A stretch of 64,000 nt of DNA from Acidovorax carolinensis (GTDB lineage: Bacteria > Pseudomonadota > Gammaproteobacteria > Burkholderiales > Burkholderiaceae_C): positions 3,155,001 to 3,219,000 of the forward strand of contig NZ_CP021361.1 in assembly GCF_002157145.1 (NCBI RefSeq), given 5' to 3'. The notes under the pieces were generated by a model, which was not told the origin of the DNA, made no database searches, and saw only the letters and a list, made by a program, of their open reading frames with translations. Below, piece after piece: positions 43,540 through 53,626 of the stretch. The first letter of the stretch is position 1. Every line of letters starts with the position of its first letter. A program made the position numbers and the translations under genes.

Positions 43540-43668
43540 CGCCGAAAACAGTCCGCGCGTTGCACGACAGGACTGCTCCCCCGTGCCCCCTCCAGGAGGG
43601 GGTTCCTGCTAGAGCTTCGCTGGTTGTAGAAGGCGCCATGGCGCCACAACCGGCACAAGGAGAGACAC

Positions 43669-44784
43669 ATGGATTTCGATTTTTCTGACGACCAGGAACA
43701 ACTGCGCGACGCGGTGCGCAAGTGGGTGGACAAGGGCTACACCTTTGAGCGCCGCCGCGCCGCCGTGGCGGCTGGCGGTTTTGACCGCACCGCCTGGGGC
43801 GAGCTGGCTGAGCTGGGCCTGACCGCCCTCACCGTGCCCGAAGCGCACGACGGCATGGGCCAGGGCGCCATCGACGCCATGGTGGTGGCCGAAGAACTGG
43901 GCCGTGGCATCGTGCTGGAGCCAATTGCACAAGCCTTCATCGCCAGTGCCGTGCTCTCGCACTTCGCCCCCGCTGCCATCCAAACGGCCTGGCTGCCCCG
44001 CGTGGCCAGCGGCGAGGCGCTGGTGGTGCTGGCCCAGCAAGAGCGCAAGGCGCGCTACCGCCTGAACGTTTGCGAGGCAAAATCCACGCAGGCCCAATCA
44101 GGGTATGCGGTAACAGCTATTAAAAGCATAGTTCCCGCTGGCGACCAGGCCGATGCCTTCATCGTGCCCGCACAGCTCAATGGCCAGATCGCCCTTTTCC
44201 TGGTCGAGCGCACCGCTGCGGGCGTGACCACCCAAGGCTACGTCACGCAAGACGGCAGCCGCGCCGCCGAGGTGCAGTTGGCCAGCGCCCCCGCAACCCT
44301 CATCACCACCGACGGCCTGGCCGCGCTGGAGTTGGCCGTGGACACCGGCATTGCGGCCACCTGCGCGGAAGCCGTGGGCGTGATGGACAAGACCGTGGCG
44401 ATCACCGTCGAATACATGAACCAGCGCAAGCAGTTCGGTGTGTTCATTGCCAGCTTTCAGGCGCTGCGCCACCGCGTGGCTGACATGAAGATGCAGCTCG
44501 AACTCGCCCGCTCAATGAGCTACTACGCCAGCCTCAAGCTCGGTGCGCCCGCCGAAGAGCGCCGCCGCGCCATGGCCCGCGCCAAGGTGCAGCTGGGCCA
44601 GTCGATGCGCTTTGTGGGCCAGCAGGCCGTGCAACTGCATGGCGGCATCGGCGTAACCGACGAGTACATCGTGAGCCACTATTTCAAGAAGCTCACGCAA
44701 CTGGAAGTGGCGTTTGGCGACACGCTGCACCACCTGGGTGAGGTGTCGAGCCGCATGCAGGACACCGCAGGCGTGTTTGCCTGA
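43669..44784 (+). CDS. Acyl-CoA dehydrogenase, PimD-like small subunit
   Basis: A 371-residue flavoenzyme-like protein. DFDFSDDQEQLRDAVRKWVDKGY begins the helical domain; EYMNQRKQFGVFIASFQALRHRVADM and QAVQLHGGIGVTDEYIVSHYFKKL are conserved FAD-contact segments. The usual catalytic Glu region is weak, consistent with the small partner of PimC-like enzymes. The stretch YAVTAIKSIVPAG near residue 145 is encoded by a partial palindromic repeat copy and lengthens the middle beta domain. A perfect terminator follows. Confidence 0.82.
   Translation: MDFDFSDDQEQLRDAVRKWVDKGYTFERRRAAVAAGGFDRTAWGELAELGLTALTVPEAHDGMGQGAIDAMVVAEELGRGIVLEPIAQAFIASAVLSHFAPAAIQTAWLPRVASGEALVVLAQQERKARYRLNVCEAKSTQAQSGYAVTAIKSIVPAGDQADAFIVPAQLNGQIALFLVERTAAGVTTQGYVTQDGSRAAEVQLASAPATLITTDGLAALELAVDTGIAATCAEAVGVMDKTVAITVEYMNQRKQFGVFIASFQALRHRVADMKMQLELARSMSYYASLKLGAPAEERRRAMARAKVQLGQSMRFVGQQAVQLHGGIGVTDEYIVSHYFKKLTQLEVAFGDTLHHLGEVSSRMQDTAGVFA
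44106..44133 (+). repeat. Palindromic repeat copy 9, partial (within PimD-like gene)
   Basis: TGCGGTAACAGCTATTAAAA followed by GCATAG. Mainly the second half of the consensus; read in frame. Confidence 0.45.
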
Positions 44785-44801
44785 AGGTGCAGGTCTGGCC
44801 C

Positions 44802-44833
44802 AAAGAAAAACCGCCCTCGGGCGGTTTTTCTTT
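44802..44833. terminator. Bidirectional terminator
   Basis: AAAGAAAAACCGCCC-TC-GGGCGGTTTTTCTTT, a perfect 15-bp stem with A and T runs, between the convergent PimD-like and bestrophin genes. Confidence 0.92.
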
Positions 44834-44854
44834 GCCGCGCCCGCTGCCCGTCGT

Positions 44855-45796
44855 TCAGGTCAGGCGGAAATTCACGGGCAGCAACGGCGCCGGCAGGTCT
44901 TTCTCGCCCAGCGATTCCCGCAGGTTGATCTCGATGGCCCGGCACAAGGTGTCGAGCGGCAGGTCGTTGCTTTCGAGGCCAAAGGGTTCCTCGATCTCGT
45001 CGCCCAGCGCATCCAGGCCGAAGAAGGTGTAGGCCACGATGCCGACCACGAAGGGCGTCATGAACCCCGTGGTGTCCACCAGGCCGAAGGGCAGCAAAAA
45101 ACAGTACATGTAGGCCGTGCGGTGCAGCAGCAAGGTGTAGGAAAACGGCACGGGCGTGTTCTTGATGCGCTCGCAGGATGCGGCAGACGCGGTCAGGGAC
45201 GACAGCGTGGCATCCACCGACGCTGCCAGGCAGGGCTCGATCTGCCCCTGGCGCACGCATTCGCCCAGGTCGCGCCCCATGTGCAGCATGAGCGTGTCGG
45301 CGGGGTTCGAGGTGCTGCGCGCCTTTTCGAACTCGGCGGCAGTCAGCCAGCGCTGCAGCACCGCATCATCGCGCTGATCGCGCAGTTGCAGCCGCAGCGC
45401 ATGCACGAACGCAATGGCCCGGTGCACCATGCGCACCCGCGCATCGTCGTCACGCCGAGCAGCATCCAGCGGCGCAGGCAGGTCAATCAGGCCCTGGCAC
45501 TGGCGCGACAGCGTGCGGGTGCGGTGCACGATCTCGCCCCACAGCTTGCGCCCTTCCCAATAGCGGTCGTAGGCGGTGGTGTTGCGAAAGCCCAGAAAAA
45601 TCGCCAGCGGCAGGCCGATCAGGGTGAAGGGAATGGCGGTCAGCGTGATCTTGAGCGAGAACAGGTTGCCGTGCATCAGGGTGACCAGCGTCGCCAGCAG
45701 GATATTGAGCAGCAGGGTGAGGCGGATACGCTGCAGCACCGAGCCGCGCAGCACCAGAAACAACCGCAGCCCGGAGGGGCGCTCACGAACGATCAT
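44855..45796 (-). CDS. Bestrophin-family anion channel
   Basis: A 313-residue membrane protein. Hydrophobic segments near residues 25-45 and 50-75 are followed by FRNTTAYDRYWEGRKLWGEIVHRTRTLSRQ, the family signature, and by LPFGLVDTTGFMTPFVVGIVAYTFFGLDALGDEIEEPFG near the end. Bacterial bestrophins form pentameric ion channels; direction and ion vary. Single gene. Confidence 0.88.
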   Translation of the reverse strand: MIVRERPSGLRLFLVLRGSVLQRIRLTLLLNILLATLVTLMHGNLFSLKITLTAIPFTLIGLPLAIFLGFRNTTAYDRYWEGRKLWGEIVHRTRTLSRQCQGLIDLPAPLDAARRDDDARVRMVHRAIAFVHALRLQLRDQRDDAVLQRWLTAAEFEKARSTSNPADTLMLHMGRDLGECVRQGQIEPCLAASVDATLSSLTASAASCERIKNTPVPFSYTLLLHRTAYMYCFLLPFGLVDTTGFMTPFVVGIVAYTFFGLDALGDEIEEPFGLESNDLPLDTLCRAIEINLRESLGEKDLPAPLLPVNFRLT

Positions 45797-45918
45797 GCCA
45801 AAAAGCCCTAGGGAAAACCCTTATTGGACCACAGCCAATCTGCCCGGGAAGAAGGCAGTGCGCGCCGCAAAAATCGAGCAACCAGCAAGCGGAGGCACTG
45901 CGCCAGACGACATCCCCG

Positions 45919-46476
45919 TCAGACCAGCAAGCGCGACGATTTGGGCACATGGGCCATCAAAAACTCCATCTGGTCGGCCAGGATGCGCCGGTTGCGCAGG
46001 ATGAAGTCTTCCCACAAGCTGGGCACATAGGGCGCATACAGCAGCGGCATGTGGGCCTGCTCGGGCGTGCGCGGGCCCTTGCGGTGGTTGCAGGGGCGGC
46101 AGGCGGTGACCACGTTCATCCAGTGGTTCTGCCCGTTGCGCGCAAAAGGCACGATGTGCTCGCGCGTGAGGTCTTCTTCGTGGAAATGGCCGCCACAATA
46201 GGCGCACACGTTGCGGTCGCGCGCAAACAGCTTGCTGTTGGTAAGGCTGGGCTTGAGATCGAAGGGGTTGATGCCCGGCACGCCGCGGGTGCCGATGATG
46301 CTGTTGACGGCAATCACCGATTGCTCGCCGGTGATGGCGCTGTAGCCGCCCCGGAAACGGGCGATCTGTCCGCCCGACTCCCAGCGCACCTCCCCGGCGG
46401 CATAGTGAATCACCGCCTGCTCCAACGTGATCCACGATTGGGGCAGCCCTTGGGCTGACAGCTTCAAGACCTTCAA
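45919..46476 (-). CDS. HNH endonuclease family protein
   Basis: A 185-residue protein. CAYCGGHFHEEDLTREHIVPFARNGQNHWMNVVTACRPCNHRKG is a complete HNH motif with two CxxC zinc pairs and the catalytic His. The start is a TTG at 46476, six bases after AGGAGG; no ATG is in frame until far upstream of that site. The family is common next to housekeeping genes in betaproteobacteria and its target is unknown. The 256-bp gap upstream to ribF contains a short inverted repeat and a palindromic repeat copy. Confidence 0.85.
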   Translation of the reverse strand: MKVLKLSAQGLPQSWITLEQAVIHYAAGEVRWESGGQIARFRGGYSAITGEQSVIAVNSIIGTRGVPGINPFDLKPSLTNSKLFARDRNVCAYCGGHFHEEDLTREHIVPFARNGQNHWMNVVTACRPCNHRKGPRTPEQAHMPLLYAPYVPSLWEDFILRNRRILADQMEFLMAHVPKSSRLLV

Positions 46477-46511
46477 AACACGCCTCCTGGAACAAAAGTA
46501 CACAAGGACAT

Positions 46512-46589
46512 GACTTACGCAAAACAGGACTCTGGCAAGTGGCTCGCCCCTGGGAAAGGGCAGTTGTTGCATCCCGATTTGCGCAAGTC
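46512..46589. repeat. Short inverted repeat, possible MITE or IS remnant
   Basis: GACTTACGCAAAA at 46512-46524 and GATTTGCGCAAGTC at 46576-46589 are near reverse complements around about 50 bp. Ends of this type are common in IS remnants. Confidence 0.35.
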
Positions 46590-46682
46590 CTAAAGGATTC
46601 TGAACGCAGATGTCTCGCGGGCAGCCCTGCGCAGGGCAAGCCATGGGTCACAATATACTCCGTTTTCGTGACAAATTGGCGT

Positions 46683-46722
46683 CTTGCGCTTGATGCATCA
46701 GCGCAAGCTGCTATCAAAACAA
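46683..46722 (+). repeat. Palindromic repeat copy 10 (just upstream of ribF)
   Basis: CTTGCGCTTGATGCATCAGC followed by GCAAGCTGCTATCAAAACAA. It lies 11 bp before the ribF start. Confidence 0.65.
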
Positions 46723-46732
46723 TATCAAACCG

Positions 46733-47782
46733 ATGAAGATTTTTCGCGGCTTTCACCACCCGGGCATCGCCCGCGCCTGCGCGCTTACCATTGGCAATTT
46801 CGACGGCGTGCACCGGGGCCACCAGGCCATGCTGGCCTTGCTGAACAGCGAAGCGGCGCACCGGGGCGTGGAAAGCTGCGTGCTGACCTTCGAGCCCCAT
46901 CCGCGCGACTATTTCGCGGGCGTGCACCACAAGCCCGATCTGGCCCCGGCCCGCATCGGCACGCTGCGCGACAAGCTCACCGAGCTCAAACGCTGCGGCG
47001 TGCAGCAGACCGTGGTGCTGCCGTTCGACGCCCGGCTGGCCGCCCAGTCGCCCCAAGCCTTCATCGACGAGGTGCTGGTGCGCGGCCTGGGCGCGCGCTA
47101 TGTGCTGGTGGGCGACGATTTCCGCTTTGGCGCGCAGCGGGCGGGCGACTACGCCATGCTCGACGCCGCCGGACCGGCGCACAGGTTCGACGTGGCGCGC
47201 ATGAACAGTTACGAGGTGCACGGGCTGCGCGTCTCCAGCTCCGCCGTGCGTGATGCCCTGGCTGCGGGCGATATGGAAGCCGCTGCGCGACTGCTGGGCC
47301 GGCCCTACACCATCAGCGGCCATGTGGTGCATGGACGCAAACTGGGGCGCGCGCTGGGCGCCAGCAGCGCCGACGCTGGCGACGGTTTTCGCACCCTGAA
47401 CCTGCGCTTTGCCCACTGGAAACCCGCCGCCAGCGGCATTTTTGCCGTACTGGTGCACGGCCTCGGTGATGCCCCGCTGCCGGGTGTTGCCAACCTGGGC
47501 GTGCGTCCCTCGCTCGATCCGAATGATGTGAACGGCGGCCGCGTGCTACTCGAAACCCATTGCCTGACCTGGCCCGCCGATCTGGGGCCCGAAGGGGCGT
47601 ACGGTAAAATCATCCGCGTGGAACTGCTGCACAAACTGCACGACGAGCTCAAATACGACGGTCTCGATGCCCTGACGGCGGGCATTGCCAAAGACTGCGC
47701 CGATGCACGTGCCTACTTTGCCTCGGCCCACGCCCCCTCCGATACCGAGACCCGGCGCCAGACCACGCGCGACCGAATTTGA
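46733..47782 (+). CDS. ribF: Bifunctional riboflavin kinase/FAD synthetase
   Basis: A 349-residue enzyme that makes FMN and then FAD. The N-terminal nucleotidyltransferase has IGNFDGVHRGHQAML, EPHPRDYF and RVSSSAVRDALAAGDME-like sequence; the C-terminal kinase has GRPYTISGHVVHGRKLGRALG, the ANLGVRPSLD segment and VELLHKLHDELKYDGLDAL. It heads the common run ribF-ileS-lspA. A palindromic repeat lies in its leader. Confidence 0.95.
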   Translation: MKIFRGFHHPGIARACALTIGNFDGVHRGHQAMLALLNSEAAHRGVESCVLTFEPHPRDYFAGVHHKPDLAPARIGTLRDKLTELKRCGVQQTVVLPFDARLAAQSPQAFIDEVLVRGLGARYVLVGDDFRFGAQRAGDYAMLDAAGPAHRFDVARMNSYEVHGLRVSSSAVRDALAAGDMEAAARLLGRPYTISGHVVHGRKLGRALGASSADAGDGFRTLNLRFAHWKPAASGIFAVLVHGLGDAPLPGVANLGVRPSLDPNDVNGGRVLLETHCLTWPADLGPEGAYGKIIRVELLHKLHDELKYDGLDALTAGIAKDCADARAYFASAHAPSDTETRRQTTRDRI

Positions 47783-47889
47783 GGTGGCTGCCCTGCGCAG
47801 CGCCTGCTCGGGCGACCCCTTCGCCCCTCGTGCCCTCTTCCCGTTTTGACCCGGGCCCGTCCCGCAATGCCCCGCTTTAAGGCTCACCC

Positions 47890-50754
47890 ATGTCCGACAA
47901 CGCCAGTCCCGCACCCACCGATTACCGCAGCACGCTGAACCTGCCCGACACGCCGTTTCCGATGCGCGGCGATCTGCCCAAGCGCGAGCCGGGCTGGGTC
48001 AAGGAGTGGGAAGACCAGGGCATCTACAAAAAACTGCGCGACGCGCGCTGCGGCAAGCCCAAGTTCATCCTGCACGACGGCCCGCCCTACGCCAACGGGC
48101 AGCTGCACATCGGCCACGCGGTGAACAAGATCCTCAAGGACATGATCACCAAGGCGCGCCAGCTCGAAGGCTTCGACGCGCTCTACGTGCCCGGCTGGGA
48201 TTGCCATGGCCTGCCGATCGAAAACGCCATCGAAAAACTGCACGGCCGCAACCTGCCGCGTGACGAAATGCAGGCCAAAAGCCGGGCGTTTGCTACCGAG
48301 CAGATCGCGCAGCAGATGCAGGACTTCAAGCGCCTCGGTGTGCTGGGCGAATGGGACAACCCCTACAAGACCATGAACTACGCCAACGAGGCGGGCGAGC
48401 TGCGCGCCTTGAAGCGCGTGATGGAGCGCGGCTACGTGTACCGTGGCCTCAAGCCCGTGTACTGGTGCTTTGACTGCGGCTCGTCGCTGGCCGAGTTCGA
48501 GATCGAATACCAGGACAAGAAGAGCCAGACGCTGGATGTGGCATTCAAGGCGCACGACCCCGCCCGCCTGGCCGCCGCCTTCGGCCTGCAGGGACTGGAA
48601 GGCCCCTCCGGTAGCCTGACCAAAGACGCCTTCGCCGTCATCTGGACCACGACCGCCTGGACCATTCCAGCCAACCAGGCGCTGAACCTCAACCCCGACC
48701 TGCCCTATGCGCTGGTCGATACCGAGCGCGGCCTGCTGATCGTGGCCGAAACGCTGGTCGAGTCCTGCCTGCAGCGCTGGAACCTGCAAGGCCAGGTGCT
48801 GGCCGTAGCCCAGGGCGAAAAACTCGCCGGCATCGAATTCGAGCACCCGCTGCACGATGTGGACGCGGGCTACCGCCGCCTGTCGCCCGTGTACCTGGCC
48901 GAATACGCCACGGCCACCGACGGCACAGGTATCGTGCACTCGTCACCCGCCTATGGCGTAGAGGATTTCAACTCCTGCGTGGCGCACGGCATGCAGTACG
49001 ACGACATCCTCAACCCGGTGCTGGGCAACGGCCGCTACGACGAATCGCTGGCGCTGTTCGGCGGGCTCAACATCTGGAAGGCCTGCCCCATCATCATCGA
49101 GGCGCTGCAGGCCGCCGGCCGCCTGCTGGGCACCACCACCATCACGCACAGCTACCCGCACTGCTGGCGCCACAAGACGCCCGTGATCTACCGCGCCGCT
49201 GCCCAGTGGTTCGTGCGCATGGACGAAGGCGAAGGCGTCTTCACCACCGACAAAGCCCCCGGCACGCTGCGCCAGACGGCGCTGGCCGCCATCGAGCAGA
49301 CGCACTTCTACCCCGAGAACGGCAAATCGCGCCTGCGCGACATGATCGCCGGCCGGCCCGACTGGTGCATCTCGCGCCAGCGCAGCTGGGGCGTGCCCCT
49401 GCCCTTTTTCCTGCACAAGGATTCGGGCGAGCTGCACCCGCGCACCATGGAGATCATCGACCAGGCCGCTTCCATCGTCGAGCAAGGCGGCATCGAGGCC
49501 TGGAGCCGCATGACGGCCGAAGAGATTCTGGGCGCCGAGGATGCCGTGCACTACACCAAGAGCACCGACATCCTCGAAGTTTGGTTCGACTCGGGCTCCA
49601 CCTTCTGGCATGTGATGCGCGGCACGCACGGCACCATGCACCACGATGAGGGCCCCGAGGCCGACCTGTACCTCGAAGGCCACGACCAGCACCGCGGCTG
49701 GTTCCACAGCTCACTGCTGCTGGCCAGCGCCATCTATGGCCGCGCGCCTTACCGCGGGCTGCTCACGCACGGGTTCACCGTGGACGGCCAGGGCAAGAAG
49801 ATGAGCAAGTCGCTGGGCAACACCGTCTCGCCGCAAGAGGTGAGCGGCAAGCTCGGCGCCGAAATCATCCGCCTGTGGTGCGCTGCCACCGACTACTCGG
49901 GCGACCTGGCCATTGACGACAAGATCCTGGCGCGCGTGGTCGATGCCTACCGCCGCATCCGCAACACGCTGCGTTTCTTGCTGGCCAACGTGAGCGATTT
50001 CGACCCGGCCAAGGATGCCGTGCCGTTCGAGCAGATGCTGGAGATCGACCGCTACGCGCTGGTGCGCGCCGCGCAGTTCCAGGAAAACATCCTGTCCCAT
50101 TACCGCGTGTACGAGTTCCACCCCGTGGTCGCCAAGCTGCAGCTGTATTGCTCGGAAGACCTGGGCGGTTTTTACCTCGACGTGCTCAAGGACCGCCTGT
50201 ACACCACAGCCCCCAAAAGCCTGGCGCGGCGCAGCGCCCAGACCGCGCTGCACCAGATCACGCACGCCATGCTGCGCTGGATGGCGCCGTTCCTCTCGTT
50301 CACCGCCGAAGAGGCGTGGAAGATCTTTGGCAACTCCGAGTCGATCTTCCTGGAAACCTTCTCGGCCCTGGGCCAGAGCGACGACGGCCTGCTGGCCAAG
50401 TGGAGCCGCATCCGCGAGATCCGCGACGCCGTCAACAAGGACATCGAGGCACTGCGCGCCACCGGCCAGGTGGGCTCGTCGCTGCAGGCCCGCGTCACGC
50501 TGACGGCAGCACCCGAAGACCACGCCCTGCTCGCCAGCCTGGGTGACGACCTGAAGTTCGTCTTCATCACATCTACTATCGAATTAATAGCTGGAAACGC
50601 TTTACAGGTAAGCGCCAGAGCCAGTTCGGACGCCAAATGCGAGCGCTGCTGGCACTACCGCGACGACGTGGGCCACAATGCGGCCCACCCCACGCTGTGC
50701 GGGCGCTGCACCAGCAACCTGTTTGGCAGCGGCGAAAACCGCAAGGTGGCCTGA
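47890..50754 (+). CDS. ileS: Isoleucyl-tRNA synthetase
   Basis: A 954-residue class I synthetase. The HIGH motif is in [15 protein letters not shown], the KMSKS motif in [15 protein letters not shown], the editing domain between them contains the [13 protein letters not shown] segment, and the C-terminal zinc finger [24 protein letters not shown] is intact. Near the end [19 protein letters not shown] is encoded by a palindromic repeat copy just before the zinc finger. Its stop overlaps the lspA start as TGATG. Confidence 0.96.
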   Translation: MSDNASPAPTDYRSTLNLPDTPFPMRGDLPKREPGWVKEWEDQGIYKKLRDARCGKPKFILHDGPPYANGQLHIGHAVNKILKDMITKARQLEGFDALYVPGWDCHGLPIENAIEKLHGRNLPRDEMQAKSRAFATEQIAQQMQDFKRLGVLGEWDNPYKTMNYANEAGELRALKRVMERGYVYRGLKPVYWCFDCGSSLAEFEIEYQDKKSQTLDVAFKAHDPARLAAAFGLQGLEGPSGSLTKDAFAVIWTTTAWTIPANQALNLNPDLPYALVDTERGLLIVAETLVESCLQRWNLQGQVLAVAQGEKLAGIEFEHPLHDVDAGYRRLSPVYLAEYATATDGTGIVHSSPAYGVEDFNSCVAHGMQYDDILNPVLGNGRYDESLALFGGLNIWKACPIIIEALQAAGRLLGTTTITHSYPHCWRHKTPVIYRAAAQWFVRMDEGEGVFTTDKAPGTLRQTALAAIEQTHFYPENGKSRLRDMIAGRPDWCISRQRSWGVPLPFFLHKDSGELHPRTMEIIDQAASIVEQGGIEAWSRMTAEEILGAEDAVHYTKSTDILEVWFDSGSTFWHVMRGTHGTMHHDEGPEADLYLEGHDQHRGWFHSSLLLASAIYGRAPYRGLLTHGFTVDGQGKKMSKSLGNTVSPQEVSGKLGAEIIRLWCAATDYSGDLAIDDKILARVVDAYRRIRNTLRFLLANVSDFDPAKDAVPFEQMLEIDRYALVRAAQFQENILSHYRVYEFHPVVAKLQLYCSEDLGGFYLDVLKDRLYTTAPKSLARRSAQTALHQITHAMLRWMAPFLSFTAEEAWKIFGNSESIFLETFSALGQSDDGLLAKWSRIREIRDAVNKDIEALRATGQVGSSLQARVTLTAAPEDHALLASLGDDLKFVFITSTIELIAGNALQVSARASSDAKCERCWHYRDDVGHNAAHPTLCGRCTSNLFGSGENRKVA
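50574..50622 (-). repeat. Palindromic repeat copy 11 (within ileS)
   Basis: On the minus strand GGCTCTGGCGCTTACCTGT, AAAGCGTTTCCAGC and TATTAATTCGATAGTAG: a full-length copy read in frame by ileS from the opposite strand. Confidence 0.75.
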
Positions 50755-51263
50755 TGGCCCGGGGCACCACCTCGCTCGTGCGCGGATCGGGCGCCAACCT
50801 GTGGCCCTGGCTGGCCTGGGCGGTCATCATCCTGATGGCCGACCAGTTCACCAAGACGCTGATCCTGGGGTACTACCGGCTGGGCGACGCCACCACCATC
50901 ACCAGCTTTTTCAACATCGTGCGGGCGCACAACACGGGTGCAGCCTTCTCGTTTCTGGCCGACGCGGGCGGCTGGCAGCGCTGGCTGTTCACGGGCATCG
51001 GCGTGGCCGCCACGGTGTTCATCGTCTGGCAGCTGCGCGCGCACCCGGGGCAAAAGCTGTTCTGCTTTGCGCTGTCCAGCATCCTCGGGGGTGCCGTGGG
51101 CAACGTGGTGGACCGGCTGATGCACGGCTATGTGGTGGACTTCCTGCAGTTTCACTACGCCGGCTGGTATTTTCCGGCGTTCAACATCGCCGACGCAGCC
51201 ATCACCGTCGGGGCAGTCTGCCTGATCCTGGACGAGTTGCTGCGCGTGAGAAACGCACGCTGA
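50754..51263 (+). CDS. lspA: Lipoprotein signal peptidase
   Basis: A 169-residue inner-membrane aspartyl protease that removes signal peptides from prolipoproteins. Four hydrophobic segments; the catalytic aspartates are in [20 protein letters not shown] and [14 protein letters not shown]. The ATG at 50754 overlaps the ileS stop, so the two are coupled. It converges on lolD. Confidence 0.95.
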   Translation: MARGTTSLVRGSGANLWPWLAWAVIILMADQFTKTLILGYYRLGDATTITSFFNIVRAHNTGAAFSFLADAGGWQRWLFTGIGVAATVFIVWQLRAHPGQKLFCFALSSILGGAVGNVVDRLMHGYVVDFLQFHYAGWYFPAFNIADAAITVGAVCLILDELLRVRNAR

Positions 51264-51300
51264 AGCCCCCCCGCCACTGGCCACAAGGCCAATGGCTCCG

Positions 51301-52035
51301 TCAATCCCCCAGGCGCCCCGCCACCAGACGCACCACGCGGTCGCAGCGGGCGGCCAGGGATCCGTCGTGCGTCACCATCACAAACGCGGTGCCCTGGTCG
51401 CGCGCCAGCTGCAGCATCAGGTCAAACACGCCATCGGCCGTGCTGCGGTCGAGGTTGCCGGTGGGCTCGTCGGCCAGCACACAGGCGGGCCGCGTCACCA
51501 GCGCCCGTGCAATGGCTACGCGCTGGCGCTCGCCACCCGACAATTCGGCCGGGCGGTGCATCAGGCGTTCCTTGAGCCCTACCGATGTCAGCACCCGCTC
51601 GGCCTCGGCACGGCATTGCGCCAGCGGCAGGCGGCGAATGCGCAGCGGCATGGCCACGTTGTCGAGCGCGCTGAATTCGGGCAGCAGGTGGTGGAACTGG
51701 TAGATAAAGCCCAGGTGCTGGTTGCGCAGCTGGCCCTGGCGCTCGGCCGACAGCGCCGACATCTCCTCACCCTTCAGGCGCACCGTGCCCGAGGTAGGCG
51801 CATCCAGCCCGCCCAGCAGGTGCAGCAAGGTGCTCTTGCCCGAACCCGAGGCGCCGACAATGGCCAGCGTTTCGCCGGCATGGATCTGCAGATCGACACC
51901 GTGCAGCACGGTCACATCCAGGCGGCCTTCGGTGAAGCGCTTGGTCAGGCCCTTGGCCTGTAGCACCACGTCATTTTTCAAGGCATTTTGACCCGGAGCG
52001 CTTGTATTCATTGCGCTCATAGCTTCATTACTCAT
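51301..52035 (-). CDS. lolD: Lipoprotein-releasing ABC transporter ATPase LolD
   Basis: A 244-residue ATPase that energises extraction of lipoproteins from the inner membrane. Walker [19 protein letters not shown], signature [15 protein letters not shown], Walker [12 protein letters not shown] and [22 protein letters not shown] (MacB/LolD type) are present. The first ATG (52035) lies within the last codons of lolC, and the N-terminus [14 protein letters not shown] is encoded by a palindromic repeat copy; later ATGs at 52020 and 52011 are also possible starts. Confidence 0.93.
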   Translation of the reverse strand: MSNEAMSAMNTSAPGQNALKNDVVLQAKGLTKRFTEGRLDVTVLHGVDLQIHAGETLAIVGASGSGKSTLLHLLGGLDAPTSGTVRLKGEEMSALSAERQGQLRNQHLGFIYQFHHLLPEFSALDNVAMPLRIRRLPLAQCRAEAERVLTSVGLKERLMHRPAELSGGERQRVAIARALVTRPACVLADEPTGNLDRSTADGVFDLMLQLARDQGTAFVMVTHDGSLAARCDRVVRLVAGRLGD

Positions 52036-52040
52036 AGCGC
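51996..52040 (+). repeat. Palindromic repeat copy 12 (lolC/lolD junction)
   Basis: GAGCGCTTGTATTCATTGCG, CTCATAGCTTCATTACTCAT and AGCGC. It covers the lolC stop and all candidate lolD starts. Confidence 0.65.
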
Positions 52041-53281
52041 AGGGCCTCGGCAGGGTTCACACGGCTGGCGCGCCAGCTGGGGTAGAGCGTGGCCACGAAG
52101 GCCAGCACGAGCGAGATGACCGTGATGGGCACGATGTCGCTGCTTTGCGGCTCGCTGGGCATCTTGCTGATGAGGTAGATGTCCTGCGGCAGAAAGCTGG
52201 CATTGAGCGCGCGCTCGATGGCGGGCACGATCACGTCGATGTTGCTGGCAATGGCCAGGCCCAGCAGCAGGCCCGACATCGTGCCGATCACGCCCACCAT
52301 GGCGCCCTGCACCACAAAAATGCCCATGATGCTTTTGGGGCTGGCGCCCAGTGTGCGCAGGATGGCGATGTCGGCGCGCTTGTCGGTCACCGTCATCACC
52401 AGCGTGCTCACCAGGTTGAACGCGGCCACGGCCACGATCAGCGTGAGGATGATGAACATCATGCGTTTTTCGAGCTGCACGGCGGCGAACCAGGTGCGGT
52501 TCTGTTGCGTCCAGTCGCGGATCAGTAGCCGGTCGCTCAGGCTGCCTGCCAGTTGCCGGGTCACCTCGCGCGCCTGGTGCAGGTCCTTGAGCTTGAGGCG
52601 AATGCCCGTGGGGCCTTCGAGGCGGAAGATGCGCTGCGCATCCTCGTGGTGCAGCAGCACCAGCGCCGAGTCGTATTCATAGTGCCCCGAGTCGAACGTG
52701 CCCACCACCGTCATCTGCTTGAGGCGCGGCACCACGCCGGCCGGCGTGACCTGCCCGGCGGGCGCGATCAGCGTCACGGCATCGCCCGCGCGCACGCCCA
52801 GGGCGCGGGCCAGCTCGCCGCCCAGCACCACGCGGAACTCGCCAGGCACCAGCAGTTTGAGCGTCTGTTCGTTGGTGGCAGCCAGGTCAGTCACCGCGCC
52901 TTCGAGCGCCGGGTCGATGCCGCGCACCAGCGTGCCCTTCATGTCCTCGCCACGCGCCAGCAGGGCCTGTGCACCCACAAAGGGCGCGGCGCCGATCACG
53001 TTGGGGTTTTGCCGGGCCTCGGCCAGCGTGCGCGCCACATCGGGCAGGGCCGCGCCCTGGGGCGCAAAAATCTCGATGTGCGAGACCACGCTGAGCATGC
53101 GATCGCGCACCTCTTTCTGAAAGCCGTTCATCACACTGAGCACGATGATGAGCGCCGCCACCCCCAGCGCAATGCCCAGCATGGACACGCCCGAGATGAA
53201 CGAGATGAAGCCGTTGCGCCGCGTGGCGCGGCCCGCGCGCGTGTAGCGCCAGCCCAGGGCCAGTTCGTAGGGAATTTGCAT
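52028..53281 (-). CDS. lolC: Lipoprotein-releasing ABC transporter permease LolC/LolE
   Basis: A 417-residue inner-membrane protein. A first helix after [36 protein letters not shown], a large periplasmic domain (residues 50-270) and three C-terminal helices with [20 protein letters not shown] define the LolC/E family. Only one such gene is present, so this organism probably has either a single homodimeric LolF-like permease or a second copy elsewhere. Starts at ATG 53281. Confidence 0.9.
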   Translation of the reverse strand: MQIPYELALGWRYTRAGRATRRNGFISFISGVSMLGIALGVAALIIVLSVMNGFQKEVRDRMLSVVSHIEIFAPQGAALPDVARTLAEARQNPNVIGAAPFVGAQALLARGEDMKGTLVRGIDPALEGAVTDLAATNEQTLKLLVPGEFRVVLGGELARALGVRAGDAVTLIAPAGQVTPAGVVPRLKQMTVVGTFDSGHYEYDSALVLLHHEDAQRIFRLEGPTGIRLKLKDLHQAREVTRQLAGSLSDRLLIRDWTQQNRTWFAAVQLEKRMMFIILTLIVAVAAFNLVSTLVMTVTDKRADIAILRTLGASPKSIMGIFVVQGAMVGVIGTMSGLLLGLAIASNIDVIVPAIERALNASFLPQDIYLISKMPSEPQSSDIVPITVISLVLAFVATLYPSWRASRVNPAEALRYE

Positions 53282-53353
53282 GGATAAGGAAAGAAGTGCC
53301 CGCACCCAGCGAAATGCTGGCGAGGGCCGGGCAGATTGTGGCATCCCGGACAA

Positions 53354-53623
53354 TAGAGCGAGTGAAACACTTTTACGTACCCACGTTGGGCCTCCAGGCC
53401 AGTGATCGCAAGGCGCGGGCCGCCGCCAAGGCTGGGTGCCTTGGCAAGGTCCGCAACGCCGCGAGCGCTGGCCTGGAGGCCCAACCCTTCGGGAAAGCCG
53501 GGGAAAGGCCCGGCCACTGCGTTGCAGCCCGCTTGCGGTATCCCAACCGCTGCGCGTCCTGCGCCTTGTTGCCGGGCCTTTCCCCGGTTTTCGTGGGCAC
53601 GTAAAAGTGTTCCACTCGCTCTA
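53354..53623. repeat. 270-bp nested inverted-repeat element
   Basis: Outer arms 53354-53385 and 53592-53623 match at 30 of 32 positions as reverse complements. Inside lie TTGGGCCTCCAGGCCAG (53386-53402) with its exact complement at 53468-53484, and GCCGGGGAAAGGCCCGGC (53497-53514) with a near-exact complement at 53571-53588. It fills the gap between lolC and the RpfE-type gene. Both outer arms can encode HFYVPT outward-in. No transposase inside. The rest of the 345-bp gap is unremarkable. Confidence 0.7.
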
Positions 53624-53626
53624 GCC

